Positions 16,852 through 26,283 are shown, numbered from the stretch's first letter. The stretch: 64,000 bases of DNA from Enterococcus rotai (GCF_001465345.1 NZ_CP013655.1:3473091-3537090); one strand, 5' to 3'. Made by a program: numbers and translations. The notes: generated from the sequence alone by a model not told the origin.

Positions 16852-18369
16852 TTATTTTTGTGCTGAAGCAAAGTTCGCTGCTTCTGTACCTGATTGACGA
16901 CCAAAGATGATAATATCCGCTACAGCGTTTCCGCCGATACGGTTTGCACCATGTAGTCCACCGGTTACTTCACCAGCGGCATACAAGCCTTTGATTGGTG
17001 CGCCATCTTCTTTCAATACTTCTGTTTTGGTATTGATTTTCACACCACCCATTGTATGATGGATTCCTGGTGCGATTTTGATTGCGTAATAAGGTCCAGT
17101 TGATAAATCGTGATCCATACCTGTTGCACGGTTATATTGAGTGTCAGATTTTGCTTGGACATCTTTGTTCCATTGCTCAATGGTTTCTTTTAGTTTTGCT
17201 TCAGGCATATCGATTTTTTTCGCTAGTTCTTCGATTGTTTCACCTTCTACAACAAAGCCTTGTTCATCATAAAAATCAATGGCTTTGGCACGTTCACGAA
17301 CACCTTGATCGAACACCAAGTATGCTGATTTTTCTGGTAAGGCAGTGATTGCAGCGGAAACTTTATCACGAGTATCCATTTCGTTAACAAAACGTGTTCC
17401 CTCTTTTGAAGCTAAAATAGCTCCTTCACCACGGACCACTTCACCGATCAAGAATGATTTATCTTGTTGAACAGTTGGATGGATTTGGATTTCTTTCATA
17501 TCGACTGTGGCACCACCAAGTTTTTCGATCATCTTGATCCCGTCACCTGTTGTTCCTTCTTGATTTGTTGTAACGTAATCTTTTAATTTTGGATCATATT
17601 TTTCTAGCATTTCTTTGTTAGCACCAAATCCACCAGTTGTTACGATTACAGCATTTGATTTGATTTCTTTGGTTTCATTATCGTTTAGTTTAACTTTGAC
17701 ACCATTAACTTGTCCGTCTTTTTCAGTGATTTCAGTTACGTTGGCATTAACGAATAGCGGAATTTTTTCTTCTTTAACATTGCGAAGTAGTCCGTCTACT
17801 AGATAACCGCCGATTGCTGATCCGTCAGCTGGACGATGAGTACGTTTTTCGCTCATACCGCCTGTGATCGTCAAGTTGCTTAGCTCGATCCCTTTTGTAT
17901 CTAACCAATCGATCGCATCTGCTGAATGGTCTACGAAAAAGCGCAATAGTTCTTTATCATTCGTGCCTTTTCCGCCTTTTAAGGTTTCTTCGAAGAATTT
18001 GTCGTTACTGTCTGTGATGCCTTCTTCTTTTTGGTATTTTGTTTCAGAAGCGTTCATACCTGATGATGATTTAATCGTGTTTCCACCAGCAACAGGCATT
18101 TTTTCTAGTATAGCTGGATTCATTCCTGCTTCTTTTGCTTGTAAAGCAGCCGTCATTCCAGCGCCACCTGCACCGATGATCACGATATCGTATTGGTCTT
18201 CTAATTCACTTAAATCTGTATAGCCATTGGCTGAAGCGCCAGAAGTCACTTCTGTGCTTTCTTTTGATTCTTTACTTTTCTTAGCTGTTTTGTCTTGATC
18301 ACTTGTACACCCTACAGCGATTCCCGCAAATAAGCTCAATGATAGTAAACTCATAATAACTTTTTTCAT
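16852..18369 (-). CDS. Lipoprotein fumarate-reductase-type flavoprotein
   Basis: A soluble fumarate-reductase/flavocytochrome c-type flavoprotein predicted to sit outside the membrane. Seen: a lipoprotein signal with Cys21 (FAGIAVGC), a Ser/Lys-rich spacer, the FAD-binding fingerprint IVIIGAGGAG at 62-71, substrate-domain THRPADG near 177, and late HHTMGG and NRIGGNAVADIIIFGRQSG. There is no FMN-binding domain. It would reduce fumarate or a similar acceptor, fed by membrane quinol or flavin-based extracellular electron transfer. It is a single gene with its own terminator and a TGTGA-N6-TCACA box upstream, suggesting anaerobic control. The exact substrate is inferred from family. Confidence 0.85.
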   Translation of the reverse strand: MKKVIMSLLSLSLFAGIAVGCTSDQDKTAKKSKESKESTEVTSGASANGYTDLSELEDQYDIVIIGAGGAGMTAALQAKEAGMNPAILEKMPVAGGNTIKSSSGMNASETKYQKEEGITDSNDKFFEETLKGGKGTNDKELLRFFVDHSADAIDWLDTKGIELSNLTITGGMSEKRTHRPADGSAIGGYLVDGLLRNVKEEKIPLFVNANVTEITEKDGQVNGVKVKLNDNETKEIKSNAVIVTTGGFGANKEMLEKYDPKLKDYVTTNQEGTTGDGIKMIEKLGGATVDMKEIQIHPTVQQDKSFLIGEVVRGEGAILASKEGTRFVNEMDTRDKVSAAITALPEKSAYLVFDQGVRERAKAIDFYDEQGFVVEGETIEELAKKIDMPEAKLKETIEQWNKDVQAKSDTQYNRATGMDHDLSTGPYYAIKIAPGIHHTMGGVKINTKTEVLKEDGAPIKGLYAAGEVTGGLHGANRIGGNAVADIIIFGRQSGTEAANFASAQK

Positions 18370-18437
18370 TTTTTCCCCACCTCAGTAATTTTTACCCATA
18401 CAATCCTGATTACACAATTTTTTTAACTCCCTTACAT

Positions 18438-18459
18438 AAATGTGATTCTATTCACATTT
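18438..18459 (-). promoter_or_regulatory. CRP/FNR-family binding site
   Basis: AAATGTGA, six bases, TCACATTT: a perfect 8-bp inverted repeat matching the TGTGA-N6-TCACA consensus of CRP/FNR-family proteins in Firmicutes. It is about 70 bases upstream of the flavoprotein start and about 35 bases upstream of a possible -10 (TGTAAT, 18409-18414 complement), a position that suits activation. Confidence 0.75.
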
Positions 18460-18630
18460 GATAAGAAGCGTAAATACCAGTTAAAAAAAAATGATTTCAC
18501 TCCTTTTTAAAAAGAATCAACATGTGAATGTTACTTCTCTCACAATTAAAATAGCATGTTCTGATTAATTTGTGCGATATTCTGGCTTTTTTTAATCAAT
18601 TTCTTATTTCTTCTAAGCATTTATTCTTTG

Positions 18631-18659
18631 TTTGCCCATCATTTATTTTCTGCTATACT
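18631..18659 (+). promoter_or_regulatory. ktrB promoter
   Basis: TTTGCC, 17 bases, TATACT (18654-18659), with a short leader to the ribosome site CAGGAGG at about 18675. The rest of the 18370-18687 gap holds the divergent flavoprotein promoter. Confidence 0.5.
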
Positions 18660-18687
18660 TGTTTTAACGATGTTCAGGAGGTCCATT

Positions 18688-20088
18688 ATGAATCGATTTC
18701 GGCTTTTATGGCTGGCACAACGCAAGGGAAGACGTTTTATTTCTACTCATTTTTCATCTATTCAAATAATTGTTTCTTATTATATTATTATGACAGTCGT
18801 TTCTTATTTATTATTTTGTTTACCGTTTTTTAGAGAACCAAATTCTCATGTTGGGTTTATTGATATGCTTTTTATGGCGATCAGTACCGTTAGTGTTACT
18901 GGTTTGTCTACCTTCGATATTAATTCTGTTTTTAATGATCGTGGTGTGATCTTACTGGAAGTCCTCTTTCAGATCGGTGGTTTAGGGATCATGATGATTT
19001 CTACCGCCTTTATCATTCTATCCAAACGAAGGATTTCTTTAAAACAACGACAATTGATCATGACCGATATGAATCAGCCTAAACTGAGTGGTATCGTTCG
19101 TTTGATTCGGATCACATTTACAATCATTTTATGGTTTCAAGTGATTTTTGGGACATTTTTCTCAATTTATTTCTATTTTTCAGGCTATTATAAAACCTGG
19201 TCAAAAGCAATTTTCTTTGGATTTTATCAATCGATCTCGGCTGTGACCAACTCTGGATTTGATGTGACTGGTGATTCGATTATTCCGTTTGCCCACGATT
19301 ATCTTTTTTTACTCGTGATCATGTTCTTGATTTTTGTCGGTGGGATTGGGTTTCCAGTATTGATGGAATTTCGTGAATGGCTTTTCTTTAAAAAGAAAAA
19401 ACGTGGTCTCCCTTTCCGCTTTTCGTTATTTAGCAAAATTGCCGTTTTAGCTTTTGTGATTTTATTTGTTGGTGGAACAATTTTGATTTATTTATTGGAA
19501 AAAGATCATTTATTTGTCGGAATGGGTGAGATTCAGCGATGGATTACTTCGATGTTCTATTCTATGACTACACGAAATGCAGGTTTGCAGATCAATGATT
19601 TAGGCGACTTTCAGGTAACAACCTTAATTGTTTTTTCTCTATTGATGTTTATCGGCTGTAGTCCTAGTTCTGTTGGCGGGGGTATCCGAACAACAACCGT
19701 TGCTATCATTGGCTTATATCTGTATGCCTTTTTAAAGAGCGAAGATAAGATCAATGTTTTTGGACGGCGGATCGATGATGATGATGTAAAAAAATCAATC
19801 GTTGTCTTTATGCTTTCCTTGATCATGTGCTTCTTCGCTGTTTTATTTTTAACAGCAACTGAAGACCATCCACTGATCGCCATTATTGTTGAAGTGGCTT
19901 CAGCTTTTGGTACGACAGGCTTATCATTAGGAATCACCTCTGATTTAACGACTGTTGGTAAGCTAATGATTGCACTATTAATGTTTATTGGGCGTATTGG
20001 TATGTTGTATACTTTAATGTTGTTTGTACCAAAAGAAACTCGGGATATTGGGTATGAATATCCATCTGAAAAAATTATTATTGGATAA
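18688..20088 (+). CDS. ktrB: KtrB/TrkH-type potassium uptake channel
   Basis: A membrane channel of the Trk/Ktr/HKT family that takes up K+ with a cytoplasmic KtrA-type gating ring, which is not in this window. The four selectivity loops are visible: VSVTGLST, AVTNSGFD, TTRNAGLQ and AFGTTGLS, each with the conserved Gly, between pairs of membrane helices. The start is ATG 18688 behind AGGAGG; earlier in-frame starts have no ribosome site. The 466-residue length is normal. It is alone on the plus strand, with its own promoter and a bidirectional terminator. K+ specificity is from family. Confidence 0.9.
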   Translation: MNRFRLLWLAQRKGRRFISTHFSSIQIIVSYYIIMTVVSYLLFCLPFFREPNSHVGFIDMLFMAISTVSVTGLSTFDINSVFNDRGVILLEVLFQIGGLGIMMISTAFIILSKRRISLKQRQLIMTDMNQPKLSGIVRLIRITFTIILWFQVIFGTFFSIYFYFSGYYKTWSKAIFFGFYQSISAVTNSGFDVTGDSIIPFAHDYLFLLVIMFLIFVGGIGFPVLMEFREWLFFKKKKRGLPFRFSLFSKIAVLAFVILFVGGTILIYLLEKDHLFVGMGEIQRWITSMFYSMTTRNAGLQINDLGDFQVTTLIVFSLLMFIGCSPSSVGGGIRTTTVAIIGLYLYAFLKSEDKINVFGRRIDDDDVKKSIVVFMLSLIMCFFAVLFLTATEDHPLIAIIVEVASAFGTTGLSLGITSDLTTVGKLMIALLMFIGRIGMLYTLMLFVPKETRDIGYEYPSEKIIIG

Positions 20089-20090
20089 AA

Positions 20091-20133
20091 AAACTTGCTT
20101 GCCACATCTGAACATGTGGTGAGCAAGTTTTTA
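20091..20133. terminator. Bidirectional terminator between ktrB and azgA-like gene
   Basis: A long stem (AAACTTGCT arm plus inner CCACAT/ATGTGG) spans 20091-20130, with A-run before and T-run after, so it can stop the two convergent transcripts. Confidence 0.85.
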
Positions 20134-20135
20134 GT

Positions 20136-21410
20136 TTAGATTAATACGTTAACAATCAAATAGATTAAGAATAATCCCGAAATCAGCCACATTGGCAGTG
20201 AAAGTTCAGATTTTTTACCAGCAATCCATTTCGTCAAAGGATATGCTACAAACCCAAAGGCCATTCCGTCAGAAATGTTCATCGTAAAAGGAATCAAGAC
20301 AATCATCAACATCGCTGGAAAGTAATCACTGAAATCGTCAAAATGCAGTGTTTTGATTTGTTGAATCATCAAGAACCCCGTAATAATGATTGCTGGCGCC
20401 AGTGCTGAGTCAGGAATATAAGAAAGGAATGGGAGCGCTAATAACGCTAAAAAGAAACAAACACCGCTGGTAATCGACGTGATTCCAGTTTTACCACCTT
20501 CTTCGATCCCAGTAGCGCTTTCCGCCGCTGCTACAGTTGGACTTGTGCCAAAGATACCAGATAACAGCGTAATAAATCCTGTCACACGATACGCTCGTAA
20601 ATATTTTTTTTCATCTGCTTCAGGCATCAAGCCTTTCAGTAATCCCATCGATTCAAAGATCAAAATCATTGATAAAGCAAACACTCCTAGTAAAAAGCTT
20701 TTAGAAAAGAATGTGCTAAAATCTAATTTTGAAAAAATTTGAGTATAATTCTTTAAACTACTCAATGAAAAATGCTCGGTTGAATCCACTAAACCCATGA
20801 GATTGGCAATGATCGTCACCACAACAATCCCGATGAAAAAACTACCTTGAATCCCTTTCAAAAAAAGACAAACAGTTAAAATCAACGAAAACAAGGTTAG
20901 TAATGTCAAACTATCACTTAATGAAGCCAATTGAGTAAAAGTATGTTCACCTCGAACAATAAGATGCCCTTTTTCTAATCCAATCAGCACTAGAAAAAAA
21001 CCAATCCCCACAGTGATTCCAGTTTTTAACGTTTCAGGAACAACTTCTGCAAACAGCTTACTTAACTTCGTGAAAGCAACCAGTAGATAGACGATACCAG
21101 CACAAAAACTAACAGCTAGAGCTTGTTGCCAAGTCAAGCCTAAAGACAGAACCAAGGTGTACGTAAAGAAAGAATTCACACCCATTCCCGTCGTTAAAAC
21201 GATTGGTGCATCTGCAATGAATCCCATCAAAATCGACCCGATAATCGAGATAAAGATCGTTCCAAAGACTGTCAGTTCTTTTGGCATGCCTGCCTCAGCT
21301 AATATCATTGTATTTACCATTATGATGTACGAAATGGCGAAAAATGACGTTGTTCCAGCCAAGATTTCACGTTTTAGGTCTGCTTTGCTAAGTTTTTTCC
21401 ATTGAAACAT
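20136..21410 (-). CDS. AzgA-type purine base permease (NCS2)
   Basis: A 424-residue polytopic transporter of the AzgA/PbuG branch of the NCS2 family, importing adenine, guanine or hypoxanthine with protons. Seen: FAISYIIMVNTMILAEAGMP near residues 24-43, the GMGVNSFFTYT motif near 75-85, the SPTVAAAESATGIEEGGKTG segment near 288-307 that is diagnostic for this branch, and 12 or more membrane helices. It is the last gene of the nucleoside-salvage set (83 bases after the nupC-like gene). In context it would handle the purine base released by the phosphorylase. Exact base preference cannot be read from sequence. Confidence 0.9.
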   Translation of the reverse strand: MFQWKKLSKADLKREILAGTTSFFAISYIIMVNTMILAEAGMPKELTVFGTIFISIIGSILMGFIADAPIVLTTGMGVNSFFTYTLVLSLGLTWQQALAVSFCAGIVYLLVAFTKLSKLFAEVVPETLKTGITVGIGFFLVLIGLEKGHLIVRGEHTFTQLASLSDSLTLLTLFSLILTVCLFLKGIQGSFFIGIVVVTIIANLMGLVDSTEHFSLSSLKNYTQIFSKLDFSTFFSKSFLLGVFALSMILIFESMGLLKGLMPEADEKKYLRAYRVTGFITLLSGIFGTSPTVAAAESATGIEEGGKTGITSITSGVCFFLALLALPFLSYIPDSALAPAIIITGFLMIQQIKTLHFDDFSDYFPAMLMIVLIPFTMNISDGMAFGFVAYPLTKWIAGKKSELSLPMWLISGLFLIYLIVNVLI

Positions 21411-21492
21411 ATAAACTCTCCTTATTGTTCAGATTCACATGCACGTGCGATTTTATTTTTTTGTCATACTGTTTCTAATCGACAAAATGTTT

Positions 21493-22692
21493 TTACCAAA
21501 TAAACAAACCGACCATGCCTGCACTTAATAATGACACTAACACTCCTGATAATAACATATAAGGAACATTTTTTGATACTTCATCTGAAACCTCTTTCTT
21601 TAAGATACCATTTAGACACCCTAAAATCATACCTATCGTAGAAAAATTCGCAAATGACACTAAAAATGTGCTTAGTACAGCAGCCATGTGTTTGCTTAAA
21701 GAGGCTAACTGCGGGTTCAATTCCGCCATTGCTACAAACTCATTTGTGACTAATTTTGTCCCCATAAATTGAGCTGCTTCAAAGGCTTCATTCAAAGGTA
21801 ACCCTAAAACAAAGGCAAAGGGTGTCATAAACACACCTAAAATTTTACTTAAAGACAGACCACCTGGAAACAGTGCTAAAATTTTATCAATCAATGCTGC
21901 TAAGGCTACGAATGAAATAATCATCGCTGTAATAATCAAAATCAGTTTCCCTGCTTCTAAAATAGAATTCCCTAAAAATGAGAAAAATGGTTCACGATCT
22001 GTTTTTTCGATTTTATAAATCGTATCTTCTTCTTCTGTAATCGTCACTGGATTTAAGACACTTGTTACGATCATCGCATTGATAATATTTAGCGGAATAG
22101 CGGTTAGCACAAATTGGGCTGGCAACATTTGAAGATAGACGCCAATCATCGCTGCAGAGACACAACTCATCGACATCATTGAGATCGTCAGAATTCGCGC
22201 ACTTTTCAGCCGTTTTAACTGACCACTAGAAACTGCTAAAGCTTCTGTGTTTCCTAAAAACATCATCTCAACAGCAAAGAAAGATTCAAATTTTGGTTGC
22301 CCGGTCAGTTTAGATAACCCTTTGCCTAGCCATTTAATGATAAATGGCAGTAGCCCAATATACGTTAAAATATCAAATAGGGGTACCACTAATAAAATCG
22401 GCATCAAAGCACTAACAACAACATCCATATTTTTGACATTCACCATACTAGAAAACGCAAAACCGATACCAGAAAATGAGGTTTCGATCAACCAATTAAA
22501 ACCATCCGCGACTTTTTCAATGGCAAAACGTCCAGCCGAAAATGAGGTTAAAAACCAGGCTAGAAAAATATTTAGCAACACTAATACAATAATCGACCGC
22601 CAGTGAATTGTTTTGCGATCTTTTGAACATAACCAAGCGAGACCCATAAATAGTATTACACCAAGTATATTGATCAATAAATAGATTGTCAT
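21493..22692 (-). CDS. nupC: Concentrative nucleoside transporter, NupC family
   Basis: A 399-residue CNT-family transporter that brings nucleosides in with an ion gradient. The conserved QPKFESFFAVEMMFLGNTEAL segment (~132-152) and the late FANFSTIGMILG segment are typical CNT substrate-site regions. It lies 15 bases downstream of mtnA, clearly in the same operon. Given the neighbours, likely cargo is 5'-methylthioadenosine, 5'-deoxyadenosine or ordinary purine nucleosides. Confidence 0.9.
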   Translation of the reverse strand: MTIYLLINILGVILFMGLAWLCSKDRKTIHWRSIIVLVLLNIFLAWFLTSFSAGRFAIEKVADGFNWLIETSFSGIGFAFSSMVNVKNMDVVVSALMPILLVVPLFDILTYIGLLPFIIKWLGKGLSKLTGQPKFESFFAVEMMFLGNTEALAVSSGQLKRLKSARILTISMMSMSCVSAAMIGVYLQMLPAQFVLTAIPLNIINAMIVTSVLNPVTITEEEDTIYKIEKTDREPFFSFLGNSILEAGKLILIITAMIISFVALAALIDKILALFPGGLSLSKILGVFMTPFAFVLGLPLNEAFEAAQFMGTKLVTNEFVAMAELNPQLASLSKHMAAVLSTFLVSFANFSTIGMILGCLNGILKKEVSDEVSKNVPYMLLSGVLVSLLSAGMVGLFIW

Positions 22693-22707
22693 CTTCTCTA
22701 ACTCCTT

Positions 22708-23757
22708 TTATTCACCAAACATCGCCCGCATTTTAGCTTCATCAGGCCGTTCGATAACCCCTTTTTCAGTAATGATCGCTGTAATTAATTCATGTGGCGT
22801 AACGTCAAATGCTGGATTGTAGACTTTTACACCATCTGGCGCCGTTTGTTTGCCAAAACCGTTTGTAATTTCAATTGCTTCACGCTCTTCGATTGGAATC
22901 TCTGAACCTGTTTTAGTGTCCATATCAATTGTTGAAGTTGGACCTGCAACGTAAAATGGAATCCCATGTTTTTCAGCTAAAACAGCAACACCGTATGTTC
23001 CAATTTTATTCGCCGCATCTCCGTTGGCCGCAATCCGATCACACCCAACAATAACGGCATCGATTTTCCCTTGCTGCATGACCATCGCCGCCATATTATC
23101 GGTAATCAATGTGACATCAATCCCAGCTTTCATCAATTCCCAAGTAGTCAAACGTGCTCCTTGTAGCAGTGGCCGTGTTTCGTCAGCATAGACTCGCAGT
23201 GTCATACCACGTTCTTTCGCTAAATAAATTGGAGCTAAAGCGGTTCCATATTGCGCCGTTGCAATGGCCCCAGCATTACAATGCGTTAGAACCGTTTGGC
23301 CATCCTCCAATAAAGTTAGCGCATGTTCCCCAATTTGTTTACACATTTGGGCATCTTCTTTTTTTATTAAATCAGCTTCTTCTATCAATTGCACTTTTAA
23401 TTGCGCTACACTTTGGTGCGAATGATCTTTAACGATCTGCTCCATTCGATTCAAGGCCCAAAATAAATTAACAGCTGTTGGTCTTGAACTAGCTAGATAA
23501 GCTGTAATTGCTTGATACTCCTGATTGAATGCTTCATAAGACGTTACATCCAACTTCTGGGCAGCCATTGCGGCTCCATAAGCTGCTGCGATACCAATCG
23601 CAGGTGCTCCGCGTACTTGTAATTTAACGATTGCTTCCCAAAGTGATTCGATTGTTGAGATAGTTAGATATTCTTCTTTTGTTGGTAATAAGGTTTGATC
23701 TAAAATAATAATTTGGTTCTCTTCTTTTAAATAACGGACTGATTCTACTTGCAACAT
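22708..23757 (-). CDS. mtnA: Methylthioribose-1-phosphate / 5-deoxyribose-1-phosphate isomerase
   Basis: An aldose-ketose isomerase that converts 5-methylthioribose-1-phosphate to the ribulose-1-phosphate, and in some bacteria does the same with 5-deoxyribose-1-phosphate. Seen: [13 protein letters not shown] near residue 49-61, catalytic Cys in [10 protein letters not shown] at about 160, and catalytic Asp in [11 protein letters not shown] at about 240, both at the positions known for B. subtilis MtnA. The 349-residue length is normal. The next gene is a class II aldolase rather than the mtnWXD genes of a full methionine salvage pathway, pointing to the shorter DHAP shunt. Confidence 0.93.
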   Translation of the reverse strand: MLQVESVRYLKEENQIIILDQTLLPTKEEYLTISTIESLWEAIVKLQVRGAPAIGIAAAYGAAMAAQKLDVTSYEAFNQEYQAITAYLASSRPTAVNLFWALNRMEQIVKDHSHQSVAQLKVQLIEEADLIKKEDAQMCKQIGEHALTLLEDGQTVLTHCNAGAIATAQYGTALAPIYLAKERGMTLRVYADETRPLLQGARLTTWELMKAGIDVTLITDNMAAMVMQQGKIDAVIVGCDRIAANGDAANKIGTYGVAVLAEKHGIPFYVAGPTSTIDMDTKTGSEIPIEEREAIEITNGFGKQTAPDGVKVYNPAFDVTPHELITAIITEKGVIERPDEAKMRAMFGE

Positions 23758-23762
23758 GCTAT

Positions 23763-24392
23763 CTACCCCTTCATACTAGCCAACATTTGATTAATGGCTG
23801 TTTCTTTCACAATTTTCGGCTGTCCCACAGCTCGTGCATAATGATAAATCTTAGCAACATCTTCTAAATAGACAGCATTTGTATAAGCCTGTTCCATCGT
23901 TGTTCCAATGGCTAATGCACCATGACTTTCCAACAGACAAGCATTTACTTCATATTTATTCAATGTTTCCGCTACGGCAACCCCTAATTCAATTGAACCA
24001 GGCATTGCAAAGGGCGCCACCGGAATTGCGCCTCCTAACAAAGCCATTTCAATCAAAACCGTTGGAATGACTTCATTCAATACAGCGAATGCTGTTGCAA
24101 AAGGAGAATGGGTGTGGGCAATTGCCCCTGTTTTTTGCGAAGTTCGATAGATTTCTAAATGCATTTGCCATTCTGAAGACGGTTTCATTCCTGAAATCAG
24201 TAATCCTTCCAGATCAATGACACTCATATCATCTTCTTGAAGTTCTCTATAAGGAATACTGCTTGGCGTGATCACCATCACTCCAGCTTCTCGATCAATC
24301 GCACTGAAGTTGCCGCTGGTTCCTGCCATTAGTCCGTTTTCATAAGCCGTTAAAGCTGTTTCTAATACAACTTTTTTAAGTGGTGTTTTCAT
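23763..24392 (-). CDS. Class II aldolase (methylthioribulose/deoxyribulose-1-phosphate type)
   Basis: A zinc-dependent class II aldolase/adducin-family protein of 209 residues. Seen: GTSGNFSA near 24-31 (phosphate binding), catalytic acid in the SSEW region, and Zn-binding His in AHTHSPF (about 94 and 96) and ESHGALAIG (about 156). In the DHAP shunt, such an enzyme splits 5-deoxy- or 5-methylthio-ribulose-1-phosphate into dihydroxyacetone phosphate and an aldehyde. It overlaps neither neighbour but is 5 bases before mtnA, so function and coupling agree. L-fuculose-phosphate aldolase activity is the alternative. Confidence 0.85.
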   Translation of the reverse strand: MKTPLKKVVLETALTAYENGLMAGTSGNFSAIDREAGVMVITPSSIPYRELQEDDMSVIDLEGLLISGMKPSSEWQMHLEIYRTSQKTGAIAHTHSPFATAFAVLNEVIPTVLIEMALLGGAIPVAPFAMPGSIELGVAVAETLNKYEVNACLLESHGALAIGTTMEQAYTNAVYLEDVAKIYHYARAVGQPKIVKETAINQMLASMKG

Positions 24393-24409
24393 TGATAATC
24401 CTCTTTAAA

Positions 24410-25144
24410 TTATCGGTTACGAACAAAATAAAACTGTAAGATAGTATTTGAAACGGTCGTTTTACAATAAAAAACCGGCTGATTCAAGGTATTAAAGAAG
24501 GTTTGTTCCATTATTTGAACTGCTTGATTTTCTTCAATCTCTAGCTGTTTTGCGGTTTTTTGGTCAGCATTTTCAGCATAAAGCAAACAATCAGACTTCT
24601 TGATTTTATGCTGTAAAACATGATCAAAATATTCTAACATTGATTCTTTTGACTGTACTTCCAGCAATTGCTCATCTAAATATTTTTCTGGAATATACAC
24701 ATCATCAATTGAAAAGGCAACACCGTCTGCTGTGCGGACTCGTTGAAAATAAACCAATTCTTGATCAGCTTCCAATGCTAAAGCAGAAACAATCTTTTTA
24801 TCTTGAACTGCGCGCAACGTTTCTGTAATTTTTGTGCCAATTTGATAATCACGTTCTGTCACAAATTCAGTAATACTATCGAGTTTTTCTAATCCTGAGC
24901 GTAAATTTGGTTTACTGTCTAATACGAAAGTACCAACACCATGTTTTCTCACAATGTAACCTTCCGTCTCTAGTCGTAATAAAGCTTCTCTTAAAATAGG
25001 TCTGCTTACATCTAACATTTTAGACAGTTTTAACTCTGAGGAAAGTTTTTCCCCTTCCGATAACTCTTTACTTTCTATTAATGTTTTTAATTTTTGATAC
25101 GTCGCTTGCGCTAATGTCTGTTTTTTAATTTTAAAATTTGTCAT
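24410..25144 (-). CDS. GntR/HutC-family regulator
   Basis: An N-terminal winged helix (residues ~8-78, with SSELKLSKMLDVSRPILREALLRLETEGYI split over the recognition region) is followed by a UTRA ligand-binding domain (~95-244). HutC-type regulators usually repress a neighbouring catabolic operon until a small, often phosphorylated, ligand binds. It lies inside the salvage operon between the phosphorylase and aldolase genes. The palindrome at 25958-25974 in front of the operon fits a HutC-type operator. The ligand may be a deoxy- or methylthio-ribose phosphate; inference. Confidence 0.9.
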   Translation of the reverse strand: MTNFKIKKQTLAQATYQKLKTLIESKELSEGEKLSSELKLSKMLDVSRPILREALLRLETEGYIVRKHGVGTFVLDSKPNLRSGLEKLDSITEFVTERDYQIGTKITETLRAVQDKKIVSALALEADQELVYFQRVRTADGVAFSIDDVYIPEKYLDEQLLEVQSKESMLEYFDHVLQHKIKKSDCLLYAENADQKTAKQLEIEENQAVQIMEQTFFNTLNQPVFYCKTTVSNTILQFYFVRNR

Positions 25145-25210
25145 TAGATCCTCCTGAATAATTGTCTATAAATTATAGCATATTCAGAAAAAATAATGAG
25201 TTGAAATCAA

Positions 25211-25936
25211 TTAATCATCACATAAAGCTTCTAAAGCAATCGTAATTTCAGCCTCTACTGCTTTTCCAACAACTTCAGTGTGAGGATTATAGTCATTCAT
25301 ATCAGCAAACGCATAACCATCTAAAGCAAAGATCCCTGCCGCTGCTACTCCACGCATCCTTGCTATGATATACAATGAGGCTAGCTCCATCTCAGCTCCC
25401 AGTGCTCCTGCTGCTTTGTATTCCATATGAGGAAATGTCACCGCTCCTGAATAAAAAACATCTAAGGTGACAATCGTTCCTCTTTTAAAGCGAATGTCTT
25501 TCGTTGCAGCATTTTTTTCTACTTTCTGTACTAAAGAAAGATCCCCCACAGCTGGCATTCCTCTAGGAACTAATTGGTAAGTTAAACCGTCTTCGCGAAC
25601 TGCCGAATCAGCAACAATCAGACTACCTGGTGGTAATTCCTCTACATATGAACCAGCTGTTCCTACACGAATGATTTCTTTTGCTCCCGCTTTGATCAAC
25701 TCTTCAAAACAAACTGCTGCGCCTGGGCAACCTACTCCATGACTGGCAATTGTCACGTTAGTTCCATGATAAACCCCATTAAAAATCCGATATTCCCTTG
25801 CAAATGATAGTTCTTGTGCATCATCTAATAACTCTGCAATTTGTTTAGCACGCCCTGGATCACCACAAACAATAACTTTGCTGGATATTTCTCCAGCGTG
25901 TACTTTGATATTTGGCAAAAATACTTTTTCTTCCAT
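25211..25936 (-). CDS. Nucleoside phosphorylase, PNP/UDP family
   Basis: A 241-residue nucleoside phosphorylase. Seen: phosphate-loop GDPGRAKQIAE (~25-35), RVGTAGS near 91-97, and the substrate motif EMELASLY near 185. Members cleave purine nucleosides or uridine with phosphate to the base and a ribose-1-phosphate. The partner genes (MtnA and aldolase) require a purine nucleoside giving 5-deoxy- or methylthio-ribose-1-phosphate, so purine use is more likely than uridine. It is the first gene of the operon, with operator and promoter just upstream. The purine specificity is inferred from context. Confidence 0.85.
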   Translation of the reverse strand: MEEKVFLPNIKVHAGEISSKVIVCGDPGRAKQIAELLDDAQELSFAREYRIFNGVYHGTNVTIASHGVGCPGAAVCFEELIKAGAKEIIRVGTAGSYVEELPPGSLIVADSAVREDGLTYQLVPRGMPAVGDLSLVQKVEKNAATKDIRFKRGTIVTLDVFYSGAVTFPHMEYKAAGALGAEMELASLYIIARMRGVAAAGIFALDGYAFADMNDYNPHTEVVGKAVEAEITIALEALCDD

Positions 25937-25957
25937 AATTCTCTCTCCACCCCTTCT

Positions 25958-26018
25958 AAGAGGTCAGACCTCTTTACTTATTATAATATCAGAAATGATA
26001 GCGTTATCAATTAGTAAA
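25958..26018 (-). promoter_or_regulatory. Salvage operon promoter with HutC-type operator and cre-like site
   Basis: Read on the minus strand: TTGATA as -35, TATTAT/TATAAT as -10 at 16-19 bases, then the perfect palindrome AAGAGGTCTGACCTCTT (25958-25974) between the -10 and the ribosome site. The palindrome resembles HutC/DasR-type GGTCTAGACC sites. Between -35 and -10 the sequence ATGATAGCGTTATCA (25995-26009) matches the cre consensus at all but one position. Together they suggest repression by the operon's own GntR protein and by CcpA. Confidence 0.7.
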
Positions 26019-26135
26019 TTGAACTAAGTTTCTTTTTTTTTGTTAAAAGATTTATTTATCTCCTACTACCTGATTACTTTATCAATCCTATGTAGTTAGC
26101 TGGTTTCTATCCCTCTATCTATTTTTAGCATTATC

Positions 26136-26185
26136 TAAAAAGGAGTATGAAACAAAACTAAACATTAGTTTTGTTTCATACTCCT
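26136..26185 (-). terminator. Long perfect hairpin terminator after the pyruvate oxidoreductase gene
   Basis: A 21-bp perfect stem (26141-26161 with 26165-26185) with a 3-base loop is followed on the minus strand by five T. It lies about 100 bases beyond the stop codon at 26284. The rest of the 25937-26283 gap holds the salvage promoter and no gene. Confidence 0.85.
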
Positions 26186-26283
26186 GATTTTAATAAGCAC
26201 CTAAAAGGTCGACTGTCTTTCGATTCCCTTAACTTCTTGAAGCTCTGACTTTACCTTCTAAGGTCATTTGTCCGACCCTATTT

